Shown: positions 25,385 through 33,682 of the stretch, one piece after another
How positions within the stretch are numbered: position 1 is the stretch's first letter
How the letters are laid out: each line of letters opens with the position of its first letter
Assembly (NCBI RefSeq): GCF_002814095.1
Contig: NZ_CP021914.1
Span: 124,001 to 188,000 of the forward strand
Source: Sagittula sp. P11
GTDB lineage: Bacteria > Pseudomonadota > Alphaproteobacteria > Rhodobacterales > Rhodobacteraceae
DNA length: 64,000 nt
Direction of reading: 5' to 3'
Notes under the pieces: generated by a model
Seen by the model: the letters and a program-made list of their open reading frames with translations, nothing else
Told to the model about the DNA's origin: nothing
Databases searched by the model: none
Program-made: the position numbers and the translations under genes

Positions 25385-26355
25385 TCCGTTCCTCCCGTGA
25401 TGAAGCGGCCGAAGGCGCGGGGGCCGTCGGCTGTCTCGATGGCGTCGACGATTTCGAGGCTCTGTGCGTCGATCACTTCGACCGTATTCTCGAACCAGTT
25501 GGCGACGACCACATGCGCGCCGTCCGGCGTTGTGTCGATGCCTTCCGGGTATTCCCCGACATCGAGCGTCGCGACGGTCGACAGGTCGTCGAGCGCGATC
25601 ACCGAAACGGTGTTGGCGTACTGGTTGGTGACAAAGGCGCGCCCCTGCGCAAAGGCCACCCCGTAGGGGCGTTCGCCCACCGGCACCGTGGCCAGGATTT
25701 CGCCGCTTGCGGGGTCGAGCACGGTCACGTCGTTCGAGCCGACATTGCCGACGAACAGCCGTCCGTCCGGTGCGAACCGCAGGCCGAAGGGGCGGGTGCC
25801 GACCTTGACCCGATGCGCGATCTCCAGCGTGTCGGCGTCGAAGATCGAGACCTGGTCGGCGTCCTTGTCGGCGGAGGCAAGGAACCGGCCATTGGGCGAG
25901 AGGGACAGGCCCGCAGGCGCCTCTCCGGTCGCAAGTTGCGACAGCGTTGACAGGTCGACGGCTGTCAATTCCCAGATCCGGGCGTTGTACCAGTCCGAGA
26001 CGAAGACCCGTCCGCGTGCCTCGTCCAGCACGATGCCGATGGGGCCGCCGTCCAGCGTGGTTTCGGCCAGGAGCGCGCCATCGGGCGACAGGTGTCGGAC
26101 CGTCTTGCTGTCGGGCGAGACCGTGTAGACCGAACCGTCGGAAGCCACGGCCACCCCCGCCGGTTTGCCGGGGACGTCCCAGCGCGCGACTTCCTCGCCC
26201 GTCCCGAGGTCGATGACGCTCAGCGCGTCGCCGTTCTGACAGGTGACAAAGGCGCGATCCCCCGCCGCCAGCGGTCCCGTTCCGACCACCGCAGCGGCGA
26301 GGGCCGCGGTCAGGGCGAGCCTAGCTCGCCGCACCGAACCGCTCGACCAGGGCAT
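25381..26355 (-). CDS. YVTN-type beta-propeller protein
   Basis: The 324-residue exported protein has a signal peptide (about 10-31). Seven ~42-residue repeats follow, typified by GDALSVIDLGTGEEVARWDV and TPDGAHVVVANWFENTVEVID. Such YVTN propellers are frequent around PQQ-dependent dehydrogenases. The start at 26355 overlaps the SRPBCC gene by 35 bases and no better start is evident. It is a partner of the SoxYZ-like protein by operon position. The function is unknown; it may act as a scaffold or a periplasmic metal or cofactor handler. Confidence 0.82.
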   Translation of the reverse strand: MPWSSGSVRRARLALTAALAAAVVGTGPLAAGDRAFVTCQNGDALSVIDLGTGEEVARWDVPGKPAGVAVASDGSVYTVSPDSKTVRHLSPDGALLAETTLDGGPIGIVLDEARGRVFVSDWYNARIWELTAVDLSTLSQLATGEAPAGLSLSPNGRFLASADKDADQVSIFDADTLEIAHRVKVGTRPFGLRFAPDGRLFVGNVGSNDVTVLDPASGEILATVPVGERPYGVAFAQGRAFVTNQYANTVSVIALDDLSTVATLDVGEYPEGIDTTPDGAHVVVANWFENTVEVIDAQSLEIVDAIETADGPRAFGRFITGGTE

Positions 26356-26869
26356 CGAGCCCGGCCTGGTAGACGCCGCTGACCGCCGCGATGGCGGCCT
26401 CGTCGTTCAGCTCTGCTGGCGGATCGTTGTTAGGGTAGCCGCGGTAGAACGCCCCGCGCCATTCCACGATGGACCCGCCGCCATCGCGCGGCTTGACCGT
26501 CAGGTGGGAGGAGTAGTTGGTGACCGGCAGCACATCCACGTTGTCCTCGCGGATGCGGTAGGAATAGGTCATCTTGTCGGCGTCGTACTTGTAGAGCACC
26601 TCTTTCAGGAGCGGGCCGTCCGCCCCCTGGTCCGACAGGTAAAGGTCGCGGGTGGCGTCGATCTCGTTGCCGTTCTCGCCGGTCGAGGACACGACCGCCG
26701 GGTGCCAGGACATGTCCTGGAAGTCGCCGATGGCCGCCCAGACTTCGGCCGGCTCGGCCGCGACCTCGGCGGTCAGCGTGACCTTCTGGCGGGTCGGCCC
26801 GTGCGCCAGCGCCATGCCGGGCACGAGGGCCATGGCCGCCGCGGTCATCAGGAAATGACGTCTCTTCAT
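26321..26869 (-). CDS. SRPBCC-family protein with Tat-type signal
   Basis: The ATG at 26869 gives a 182-residue protein starting MKRRHFLMTAAAMALVPG, a twin-arginine-like export signal (RRHFL). The mature part has a START/polyketide-cyclase (SRPBCC) fold (VTLTAEVAAEPAEVWAAIGDFQDMSW). SRPBCC proteins bind hydrophobic ligands in a deep pocket. Export by Tat suggests it folds around a cofactor before translocation. It overlaps the upstream DUF3280 gene by 4 bases. Its ligand is unknown. Confidence 0.82.
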   Translation of the reverse strand: MKRRHFLMTAAAMALVPGMALAHGPTRQKVTLTAEVAAEPAEVWAAIGDFQDMSWHPAVVSSTGENGNEIDATRDLYLSDQGADGPLLKEVLYKYDADKMTYSYRIREDNVDVLPVTNYSSHLTVKPRDGGGSIVEWRGAFYRGYPNNDPPAELNDEAAIAAVSGVYQAGLDALVERFGAAS

Positions 26870-27354
26870 TTTTCCTCCCTTTCGAAAAATGCCGTCTTCA
26901 GGATGTAGCGCATGCCGCGCGTCCAGGATTCGTCGGTGTTGCCGCGGATGTCGACAACGCGGCCCTTCACCGTCTCGCCGCTTTCCGCATCGCGCAGTTG
27001 CAGGTTCATCGTCAGGATGAGGTTGGAGATCTTCTGCACCTCTCCCACGAGCGCGAAGTCGGCGCCCAGTTCCGTGGCCATCCGGGCATCGCAGCCGTAG
27101 CACTTGGCGGGGTTGGCCACCCGGTCGAGTTTTTCCTGCACCGGCGCGATGTCGACGAGGTCGTAGCCTTCTTCCCGGAAGCGGTCGGCGACGAGGGTTT
27201 CCAGCGCCTCGATACGGGCCTCTTCCGCCTCGTGGCCGCCCGTCGCGGTCTGGAGCGAACCGTCGAGGAGGGTGATTCCGAAGAACGCAATCTTCTCGTC
27301 GGCTGCGCAGGGCGCGGCCAGAGTCAGGCACAGGAAGATCGCGAAGCGCCGCAT
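26866..27354 (-). CDS. DUF3280-family periplasmic protein
   Basis: The start at 27354 (MRRFAIFLCLTL) gives 162 residues with a signal peptide ending CAA. The mature region has the DUF3280 signature with KCYGCDARMATELGADFALVG, a Cys-x2-Cys pair followed by the GAD block. Members are found with PQQ-alcohol dehydrogenase genes and have no known activity. It is the first gene of the minus-strand operon with SRPBCC, propeller and SoxYZ genes, divergent from the substrate-binding protein at 27511. Confidence 0.82.
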   Translation of the reverse strand: MRRFAIFLCLTLAAPCAADEKIAFFGITLLDGSLQTATGGHEAEEARIEALETLVADRFREEGYDLVDIAPVQEKLDRVANPAKCYGCDARMATELGADFALVGEVQKISNLILTMNLQLRDAESGETVKGRVVDIRGNTDESWTRGMRYILKTAFFEREEK

Positions 27355-27510
27355 GGCCCCCTTCTTAGAAATTAAGAGTCGAGACACATCGTGGCTGGGC
27401 TAGGGTTTGGCTGGCAACACGCCCAAAGGTATCGGTTGCGAAAAGGCCCCGTTTTGAAAGGGTCTTTTTCCGACAGACCCGTCCTCGAAGACGGGCGAAG
27501 GGAGGATCAA

Positions 27511-28698
27511 ATGGCACGACTGCTGACGCTGCTTCTGGCGGCGCTGATGATCGTTTCGGCCCCGGGCCGGGCCATGGCCGTCGAGGTGCGGGCCGCCGTG
27601 CTGCGCATCGACTACCCGCGCCTTCTGCCGATTTCGCGCTACGACCTGAAGGCGCCGGACCTCGGGTTCGCGGGGGCGATGCTGGCCGACGAGGACAACA
27701 ACACCACCGGCAGTTTCCTTGGCAATACCTACGACACCACGACCGTGGCCGTTCCCCCCGAGGAGGCCGATGCGGCGCTGGAGGAGATCCTGGCCGACGG
27801 TCGCCGCCTGATCGTCGTGATGGCCGAGCGCGAGGACCTGCTGCGCCTGACCCGGCGCGCCGGGGAAGAGGGCGCACTGGTCCTGAATGCCACCGCCCCG
27901 GACACCGTCCTGAGGAACGGCGCCTGCCGGTCGAATCTTCTGCACATCGCACCCTCCGACCAGATGACCACCGACGCCGTCGCGCAGTTCGCCATATGGA
28001 AAAAGTGGGACCGCTGGTTCCTGATCTCCGGTTCGAACCCGGCGGACCTGTCGCTGGCTGAATCCTACCGCCGTTCGGCCAACAAGTTCGGCGCCCGCAT
28101 CGTCGAAGAGCGCACCATCGAGGACACCGGCGGTGCGCGGCGCACCGACACGGGCCACGCGCTGGTGCAGCGTCAGTTGCCGCTCGATACGCAGGGGGCT
28201 TCGCGCCACGACGTGGTGATCGCCGCAGACGCCACTGACTATTTCGCGCGCTACCTGTCCTACAACCTTTGGGATCCGCGCCCGGTGATGGGGTCCGGCG
28301 GCCTGCGCCCGGTCACCTTCCACGGTGCGCATGAGGCATGGGGCGCCACCCAGTACCACACCCGGTTCGAGGAGCTGACCCGCCGCTACGTCCAGCCGGA
28401 GGATTACAACGTCTGGCTTGCCCTGCGCGTGATCGGCGAGGCCGTGACCCGCGCCAGCACCGCCGACCCGATGGAGATCAAGGCCTACGTGCTGTCAGAC
28501 AAGTTCGAGCTGGCGGCGTTCAAGGGGCAGAAGGTGACCTTCCGCAACTGGAACGGCCAGCTCCGTCAGCCGATCCTGCTGTACGACGGCATGATCACGG
28601 TCAGCGTCAGCCCGCAGGACGGTTTCCTCCACCAGGTGTCCAGCCTCGACACGCTGGGTCTGGACCGTCCCGAATCCCAATGCACCGCCTTCAACTGA
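27511..28698 (+). CDS. PQQ-dependent alcohol dehydrogenase system ABC substrate-binding protein
   Basis: The ATG at 27511 follows AAGGGAGGAT. The 395-residue protein has a signal peptide (to about residue 23) and a branched-chain-type periplasmic binding fold (type I), related to the family annotated as the PQQ-dependent alcohol dehydrogenase system substrate-binding protein. It has the conserved segments DNNTTGSFLG and GSGGLRPVTFHGAHEAWG. Related proteins (LutA) belong to the lanthanide uptake locus of Methylorubrum extorquens, so lanthanide or chelator binding is possible here. It is followed by a propeller protein in the same operon. Confidence 0.85.
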   Translation: MARLLTLLLAALMIVSAPGRAMAVEVRAAVLRIDYPRLLPISRYDLKAPDLGFAGAMLADEDNNTTGSFLGNTYDTTTVAVPPEEADAALEEILADGRRLIVVMAEREDLLRLTRRAGEEGALVLNATAPDTVLRNGACRSNLLHIAPSDQMTTDAVAQFAIWKKWDRWFLISGSNPADLSLAESYRRSANKFGARIVEERTIEDTGGARRTDTGHALVQRQLPLDTQGASRHDVVIAADATDYFARYLSYNLWDPRPVMGSGGLRPVTFHGAHEAWGATQYHTRFEELTRRYVQPEDYNVWLALRVIGEAVTRASTADPMEIKAYVLSDKFELAAFKGQKVTFRNWNGQLRQPILLYDGMITVSVSPQDGFLHQVSSLDTLGLDRPESQCTAFN

Positions 28699-28709
28699 CG
28701 GAGTCCGCC

Positions 28710-29681
28710 ATGAAACGCCTCATGCTTGCCACCGCCCTGATCGCCCTCTCCGCCGCACCTGCGGTGGCCGGGAAGGCCTTCGTCTCCAACGAGAGGGGCA
28801 ACACCATCACCGTGGTCGATACAGACACCTGGGAAGTCCTGACCGAGTTTCCGGGCGGCAACCGTCCGCGCGGCATCACCGTGTCGCCGGACGGGACGAA
28901 GCTTTATGTGTGCGCCTCCGACGACAACCTTGTCCGGGTGTTCGACACGGAGACCTACGAGGAACTGGAAAGCCTGCCCTCCGGCCCCGACCCCGAACTC
29001 TTCATCATCGAGCCGTCGGGCAAGCGGCTGTATATCGCGAACGAGGACGACAACCTCGTGACCGTGACGGATACGGAGACGCACACCATCATCGCGGAGG
29101 TGCCGGTGGGTGTCGAACCCGAGGGCATGGGCATGAGCCCGGATGCCAAGTGGGTGGTCAACACGTCCGAGACCACCAACATGGCGCATTTCATTTCCAC
29201 CGACGACTACAAGATCAAGCACAACGTGCTGGTCGACCAGCGCCCGCGCTACGCGCAGTACACCGACGATGGCAAACGGCTGTTCGTGTCGTCCGAGATC
29301 GGCGGCACCGTCTCCGTCATGGACATCGCGGAGGACGGCACCCCCGACCTTATCAAGAAGATCGGCTTCGAAGTGCCGGGCGTCCTGCCGGAATGGCTGC
29401 AGCCCGTTGGGGTCAAGGTCACGAGCGACGGCAGCCGCATCTTCGTGGCGCTTGGCCCCGCCAACCGGGTGGCGGTGATCGACGGCGAGACCCTCGAGGT
29501 GATCGACTACATCATGACCGGCCAGCGGGTCTGGCAGCTCGCATTCACGCCCGACGAGAAGTACCTGCTGACCACCAACGGCAATTCCAATGATATCACC
29601 GTGATCGACGTGGCCGAGGAAAAGGCCATCAAGTCCGTCCAGGTCGGGCAGCAGCCCTGGGGCGTGGTGGTGATCGAATAG
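28710..29681 (+). CDS. PQQ-dependent-catabolism-associated beta-propeller protein
   Basis: The 323-residue exported protein (signal about 1-20) has seven YVTN-like repeats, for example GNTITVVDTDTWEVL, SPDGTKLYVCASDDNLVRVF and TNGNSNDITVIDVAEEKAI. It is a different family member from the propeller at 25381-26355; the two share only the repeat pattern. It starts 11 bases after the substrate-binding protein. In the lanthanide utilisation locus of methylotrophs a similar propeller (LutB) follows the binding protein, which supports the same functional pairing. Confidence 0.85.
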   Translation: MKRLMLATALIALSAAPAVAGKAFVSNERGNTITVVDTDTWEVLTEFPGGNRPRGITVSPDGTKLYVCASDDNLVRVFDTETYEELESLPSGPDPELFIIEPSGKRLYIANEDDNLVTVTDTETHTIIAEVPVGVEPEGMGMSPDAKWVVNTSETTNMAHFISTDDYKIKHNVLVDQRPRYAQYTDDGKRLFVSSEIGGTVSVMDIAEDGTPDLIKKIGFEVPGVLPEWLQPVGVKVTSDGSRIFVALGPANRVAVIDGETLEVIDYIMTGQRVWQLAFTPDEKYLLTTNGNSNDITVIDVAEEKAIKSVQVGQQPWGVVVIE

Positions 29682-29725
29682 GCCGGTCCTTCGCCGGTGC
29701 AAACACGACAAGGGAGAGAGACCAA

Positions 29726-30166
29726 ATGATCCGACGCCTGACCGCCGCTTTCGTGGCCGCCACACTGGCTGCGCCCGCCATGGCCGCGCCGCTATGCGAC
29801 GACATGGGCTTTGCCGGGCTGCTGGCCGCCTGCAACCGCGGCGAGGACATCAATATCACGCTGGCCTCCGGCAAGCCGCTCGGCGAGGACGTGGTGCTGC
29901 AATCCGGTGCCTACTACACGCTGGTGATCGAGGCGGACGGGTCGGCAGAACTTGCGGTCGAGGGCGCGTCCTTCTTCCGGGCGATCTGGATGAACGAGAT
30001 CGTCATCAACAAGATCGAGGTCAGGCCCATGGCCATCGACTCGATCGAGTTCGACAAGGCGGGCGTGGTCGAGATGTCCTTCATCGCGATCAAGCCCGGT
30101 ACGCACGTGCTGAGGATCCCCGGCTCCACCGGCGAAACCCAGCAGATCAAGATTTCCATCCAGTGA
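29726..30166 (+). CDS. Periplasmic protein of unknown function in ABC-propeller operon
   Basis: The 146-residue product has a signal peptide (about 1-20, ending MAA) and two Cys in the mature N-terminus (LCDDMGFAGLLAACN). The rest is predicted beta-rich and ends VLRIPGSTGETQQIKIS, which resembles a small immunoglobulin- or cupredoxin-like beta sandwich, although no His-Cys-Met copper set is seen. The gene is preceded by a GGGAGAGA ribosome site. Function is unknown. The acidic residues could bind metal. Confidence 0.7.
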   Translation: MIRRLTAAFVAATLAAPAMAAPLCDDMGFAGLLAACNRGEDINITLASGKPLGEDVVLQSGAYYTLVIEADGSAELAVEGASFFRAIWMNEIVINKIEVRPMAIDSIEFDKAGVVEMSFIAIKPGTHVLRIPGSTGETQQIKISIQ

Positions 30167-30177
30167 GGTAACCATCC

Positions 30178-30441
30178 ATGAAACGCATCATCTTTGCCTG
30201 CGCCGCCCTTGCCCTGGCCACGCCCGTCTTTGCCGAAAGCCATGAAGGCGGTATCCCCCAGGAGACCGTCGACGCCATCATGTCGATGCTGACCGACATG
30301 GAGTGCCAGATGGCGCCCGACGACATCGAGATGGAGGACGACGGCGGCTACGAGCTGGACGACGTCATCTGCAAGGGCGGCAACCAGTTCGATATCGAGC
30401 TGGACGCCGATCTGAACGAGGTCGGCCGCCGCGCGGAATAG
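30178..30441 (+). CDS. Small PepSY-like periplasmic protein
   Basis: The 87-residue protein has a signal peptide (about 1-19) and a mature part of ~68 residues resembling one PepSY repeat (IEMEDDGGYELDDVICKGGNQFDIELDADLNEV). It is strongly acidic (many Asp and Glu) with two Cys. The acidity and the location next to a putative lanthanide-linked binding protein make metal binding conceivable, but there is no EF-hand motif. It starts 11 bases after the previous gene. Confidence 0.72.
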   Translation: MKRIIFACAALALATPVFAESHEGGIPQETVDAIMSMLTDMECQMAPDDIEMEDDGGYELDDVICKGGNQFDIELDADLNEVGRRAE

Positions 30442-30543
30442 GCGCGCCTGCGACCAAAGAACCGGGTGAAGACTGCCACCCGTGACATAGAATACGAGTG
30501 GGGAGGCCCGACAGCCTCCCCCTTGTCTCAAGGGGAGGAAGAC

Positions 30544-31521
30544 ATGTTCGACATTCTGACACGCGCAGGCTCTGTCGCGCTGGCCGCTTTGGCCGTGGCG
30601 ATGCCGGCCTTTGCGCAGGACCTGCCGACCATCCGTGCCGCCACTCTCAAGATCGGTACGGTGAACTGGGAACTGCAGACCATCATCGACCAGGGCTTCG
30701 ACGAGAAGCACGGGTTCAACCTTGAAATGAAGCCCTACGCCGACAACGGCGCGACCCGTGTCGCGGTGGAAGGGGACGAGGCCGACATCGCGGTTGCGGA
30801 CTGGATCTGGGTCGCCCGGCAGCGCGCCGAGGGCAAGGATTACGTGTTCGTGCCGTACTCGAAGGCGGTCGGCGGCCTTGTAGCCAAACCCGACGCCGGG
30901 ATCGAAAGCCTGAAGGATCTGGCCGGCGGCAAGATCGGCATCGCTGGCGGGCCGCTCGACAAGTCGTGGCTGATCCTGCGTGCCTACGCGCAGCAGGAAT
31001 ACGACATGGACCTGAAGGCCGAGACGGAGCAGGTCTTCGGCGCACCCCCGCTGATCTTCAAATCCGCGCTTGGCGGCGAGACGCAGGGCGCCATCAACTT
31101 CTGGCACTTCCTCGCCAAGATGAAGGCCGCCGGCATGGAAGAGGTGATCTCGGTCGAGACGGCGGGCCAGGCACTGGGGCTGAACACCGACACGCCGCTT
31201 CTGGGCTACTATTTCAAGGAGAGCTTCCTTGAGGAAAATCCGGGGCTTGCGCAGGCGCTTTACGACGCCAGCCGCGACGCCAAGGACCTGCTGACCACCA
31301 GCGATGAGGCGTGGGAAGCGATCCGCCCGGACATGAACGCCAGCGACGACGCAGAGTTCGAGCAGCTCAAGGCCGACTGGATCGCGGGCATCCCTGCGCG
31401 CGGCCCGATCGACATCGAGGGCGCGAACAAGATGCTGGCCCTGATGAACGAGCTGGGCGGCGAGGAACTGGTCGGTCAGGCCACCGAAGTGCCCGCAGGG
31501 CTCTTTGCCGATCTGAAATGA
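30544..31521 (+). CDS. NitT/TauT-type ABC transporter substrate-binding protein
   Basis: The ATG at 30544 follows AGGGGAGGAAG. The 325-residue protein has a signal peptide (to about residue 21, ending AFAQ) and an SsuA/TauA-type fold (type II; KIGTVNWELQTIIDQGFDEKHGFNLEM ... GDEADIAVADWIWVARQRAEG). It heads a complete importer with the permease and ATPase genes downstream. The substrate is unknown. Within methanol-oxidation loci such importers may carry a lanthanide complex or cofactor precursor, which is inference. Confidence 0.85.
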   Translation: MFDILTRAGSVALAALAVAMPAFAQDLPTIRAATLKIGTVNWELQTIIDQGFDEKHGFNLEMKPYADNGATRVAVEGDEADIAVADWIWVARQRAEGKDYVFVPYSKAVGGLVAKPDAGIESLKDLAGGKIGIAGGPLDKSWLILRAYAQQEYDMDLKAETEQVFGAPPLIFKSALGGETQGAINFWHFLAKMKAAGMEEVISVETAGQALGLNTDTPLLGYYFKESFLEENPGLAQALYDASRDAKDLLTTSDEAWEAIRPDMNASDDAEFEQLKADWIAGIPARGPIDIEGANKMLALMNELGGEELVGQATEVPAGLFADLK

Positions 31522-31534
31522 GGCAGTCAGCCCG

Positions 31535-32287
31535 ATGAAGGACACCTCAGCGGGCGTAACGACCCTGTCTCTCTTCGGGCTGTTGCTGTTATGGGTGGTT
31601 GCGGCGTGGCTGACCGCGGACGCGACCGTCCTGCCGCAGCCGTGGTCGCTGCTGCAGCCGTTCTGGCGGGAAACGGTGTCGGGCGAACTGCCGTACCACC
31701 TCGGGTCGACGCTGATCCGGGTGATCTGGGCGTTTACCCTGGCGATGGCCGTGGGCACGGCGCTGGGTCTGGTCATGGGACGGTATCCGGCGGTCAACCA
31801 CTGGCTCGACCCGTGGCTGGTGATCTTCCTCAACCTGCCCGCGCTTGTGCTGATCGTGCTGTGCTACCTGTGGATCGGGCTGAACGAGACGGCGGCGATC
31901 CTGGCCGTCACGCTGAACAAGATTCCCAACGTCGCCACCGTGATCCGCGAGGGCGCCCGCGCACTCGATCCGCAGATCGACGCCATGGCGAAGGTCTACC
32001 GCATGTCGGCGTGGGCGCGGCTGAGACACGTGACCCTGCCGCAGCTTGCGCCCTTCCTGACCGCCGCCGCGCGGTCCGGTATCGCGGTGATCTGGAAGAT
32101 CGTTCTGGTGGTCGAATTCCTCGGACGGTCGTCCGGCGTCGGTTTCCAGATCCACCTGTATTTCCAGTTGTTCGACGTGCGGATGGTGCTGGTCTACGCC
32201 TTCTCCTTCATCGCCGTGATGCTGGCGGTGGAATGGCTGGTCCTGCAACCCTGGGAACGGCGCGTGCGCCGATGGAGGGGCACGTGA
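31535..32287 (+). CDS. ABC transporter permease (SsuC type)
   Basis: The 250-residue inner-membrane protein has about six hydrophobic helices and the permease EAA loop (DPQIDAMAKVYRMSAWARLRHVTLPQLAPF). It belongs to the BPD_transp_1 family with NitT/TauT-type proteins. It overlaps the ATPase gene by 4 bases and starts 13 bases after the binding-protein gene. Confidence 0.88.
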   Translation: MKDTSAGVTTLSLFGLLLLWVVAAWLTADATVLPQPWSLLQPFWRETVSGELPYHLGSTLIRVIWAFTLAMAVGTALGLVMGRYPAVNHWLDPWLVIFLNLPALVLIVLCYLWIGLNETAAILAVTLNKIPNVATVIREGARALDPQIDAMAKVYRMSAWARLRHVTLPQLAPFLTAAARSGIAVIWKIVLVVEFLGRSSGVGFQIHLYFQLFDVRMVLVYAFSFIAVMLAVEWLVLQPWERRVRRWRGT

Positions 32288-32877
32288 TCCGGATCGACAT
32301 CCAGTCCAAGCACTTCGGCAACACACAGGTGCTTGGCCCCGTGCGCTTCGACATCCAGCCGGGCGAGACGGTCGCGCTGGTCGGGCCCTCGGGTATCGGC
32401 AAGTCGACGATCCTTCGCATCCTGTCGGGCATCGACACCCGGTTCGAGGGTACCGTGCAGCGGCCCGAGAACATGGCCATCGTCTTCCAGGAGCCGACGC
32501 TGTTGCCGTGGCGCTCTGCCGTCGACAACCTGCTCCTGACCCACACCGACCTCGACCGCGCCGGGGCCGAGGCGGCACTGGACCGGGTCGGACTGGCCGG
32601 GCGTGGCGCGGCCTTTCCGGGCGAGCTGTCGCTGGGCATGCAGCGGCGGCTGTCACTGGCGCGGGCCTTCGCGGGCCGGCCGGAGCTTCTGATCATGGAT
32701 GAACCCTTCGTCTCGCTCGATCCGGAAATGGCCGACCAGATGATGGCCCTGACGGAGGCGCTGATCGCCCAGACCCGGCCCGCCACGCTGTTCGTGACCC
32801 ATGCTCGCGCCGAAGCCGAACGGCTCGCCGACCGCATCCTTGAACTCGGCGGCAAACCCGCGACGCTGGCTGCTTGA
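32284..32877 (+). CDS. ABC transporter ATP-binding protein
   Basis: The GTG at 32284 (GTGA overlap with the permease stop) is preceded by GGAGGGG, so it is preferred over the ATG at 32272, which lacks a ribosome site. The 197-residue protein has Walker A GPSGIGKST, Q loop FQEPTLLPW, a signature region ELSLGMQRRLSLARAF (LSLGM replaces the usual LSGGQ), Walker B LLIMDEPF and a switch His in FVTHA. It is short for the family (usually 240-270 residues) because the C-terminal extension is missing. Confidence 0.85.
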   Translation: MIRIDIQSKHFGNTQVLGPVRFDIQPGETVALVGPSGIGKSTILRILSGIDTRFEGTVQRPENMAIVFQEPTLLPWRSAVDNLLLTHTDLDRAGAEAALDRVGLAGRGAAFPGELSLGMQRRLSLARAFAGRPELLIMDEPFVSLDPEMADQMMALTEALIAQTRPATLFVTHARAEAERLADRILELGGKPATLAA

Positions 32878-32895
32878 CATAATTCCGCTTATCGG

Positions 32896-32913
32896 AGCCC
32901 CGGAGCAGGGGCT
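32896..32913 (+). terminator. Short hairpin after the ABC importer operon
   Basis: AGCCCC (32896-32901) pairs with GGGGCT (32908-32913), 18 bases after the ATPase stop, with no U-run. It marks the boundary between the C1 island and the type VI secretion genes and may be a weak terminator. Confidence 0.4.
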
Positions 32914-33026
32914 GCGGTGCAGCATGTTGGGTGACCGGGCCGGGCAGCCACACAACATGGGGGATAATGCGCATGGTCGGTGAAACCCTACTTGACCGGC
33001 ACGGCGCGACGGGGAACAGTCGAAAC

Positions 33027-33626
33027 ATGGCAAACGACGTGCAGGACATCACGGAAGACCAGGACAAAACCCAGCCGCCCATGTCGGCGCTGCGGTACGA
33101 GACCCCTTTCGAACTCTACTCCGAGATGCCTCAGGTCAAGCAGATGACCCAGCATCGCCCGCGGGACGACGAAGAGAACCTTGAGTATCTCAATCGTCTT
33201 GCCGGGTCCACGACGCCCGAAGAGGCCGTGACCTTCGCTGCCTTCGCAGCGGTTCCTGCGATGGCGATCTGGTGGGCCTACGAATGCCTGCGGATCGCCA
33301 GCGACGACATGACCGCCGCCGACCGCGAACTGATGGAGCATGTGGCCAACTGGTGCAGCTACTCCGACAACGAGAACCGATACCGGGTGATGAGCAGGTC
33401 GCTTTATGCCCCGGTGCGCAGCCCGGCGGTCTTCCTCGGCCTTGCCGTGGGGTGGTCGGGCGGGCCCATCGCGCCAAACGACAGCGCCGCTGTTCCGGCC
33501 CATCGTGCACCACGTGCAATCAACTCTGCCGTGTTGTCCTGTCTCGCCCGTGCAGAGCTTCAGCAGCGCCCCGTGCGGCTGGCGAGGTTCATTGACCAGG
33601 CCTCGGCGCTGTTCCGTCCATTCTGA
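33027..33626 (+). CDS. DUF6931-type T6SS-associated protein
   Basis: The ATG at 33027 (MANDVQDITED) has a GGGGAAC ribosome site 9 bases upstream. The 199-residue protein has the family features PEEAVTFAAFAAVPAMAIWWAYECLR and AVGWSGGPIAPND and lacks a signal peptide. DUF6931 proteins are found in alphaproteobacterial T6SS loci, but their role is not known. A QDKTQPP stretch near residue 15 resembles the acidic-Lys-Thr motifs seen in TssG and PpkA, but more weakly. Confidence 0.75.
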   Translation: MANDVQDITEDQDKTQPPMSALRYETPFELYSEMPQVKQMTQHRPRDDEENLEYLNRLAGSTTPEEAVTFAAFAAVPAMAIWWAYECLRIASDDMTAADRELMEHVANWCSYSDNENRYRVMSRSLYAPVRSPAVFLGLAVGWSGGPIAPNDSAAVPAHRAPRAINSAVLSCLARAELQQRPVRLARFIDQASALFRPF

Positions 33627-33682
33627 AATTTTGATCGTGTGGCCACTGGCTTAGGCTGCGGACAACTGGTTAATTGAGTGCG

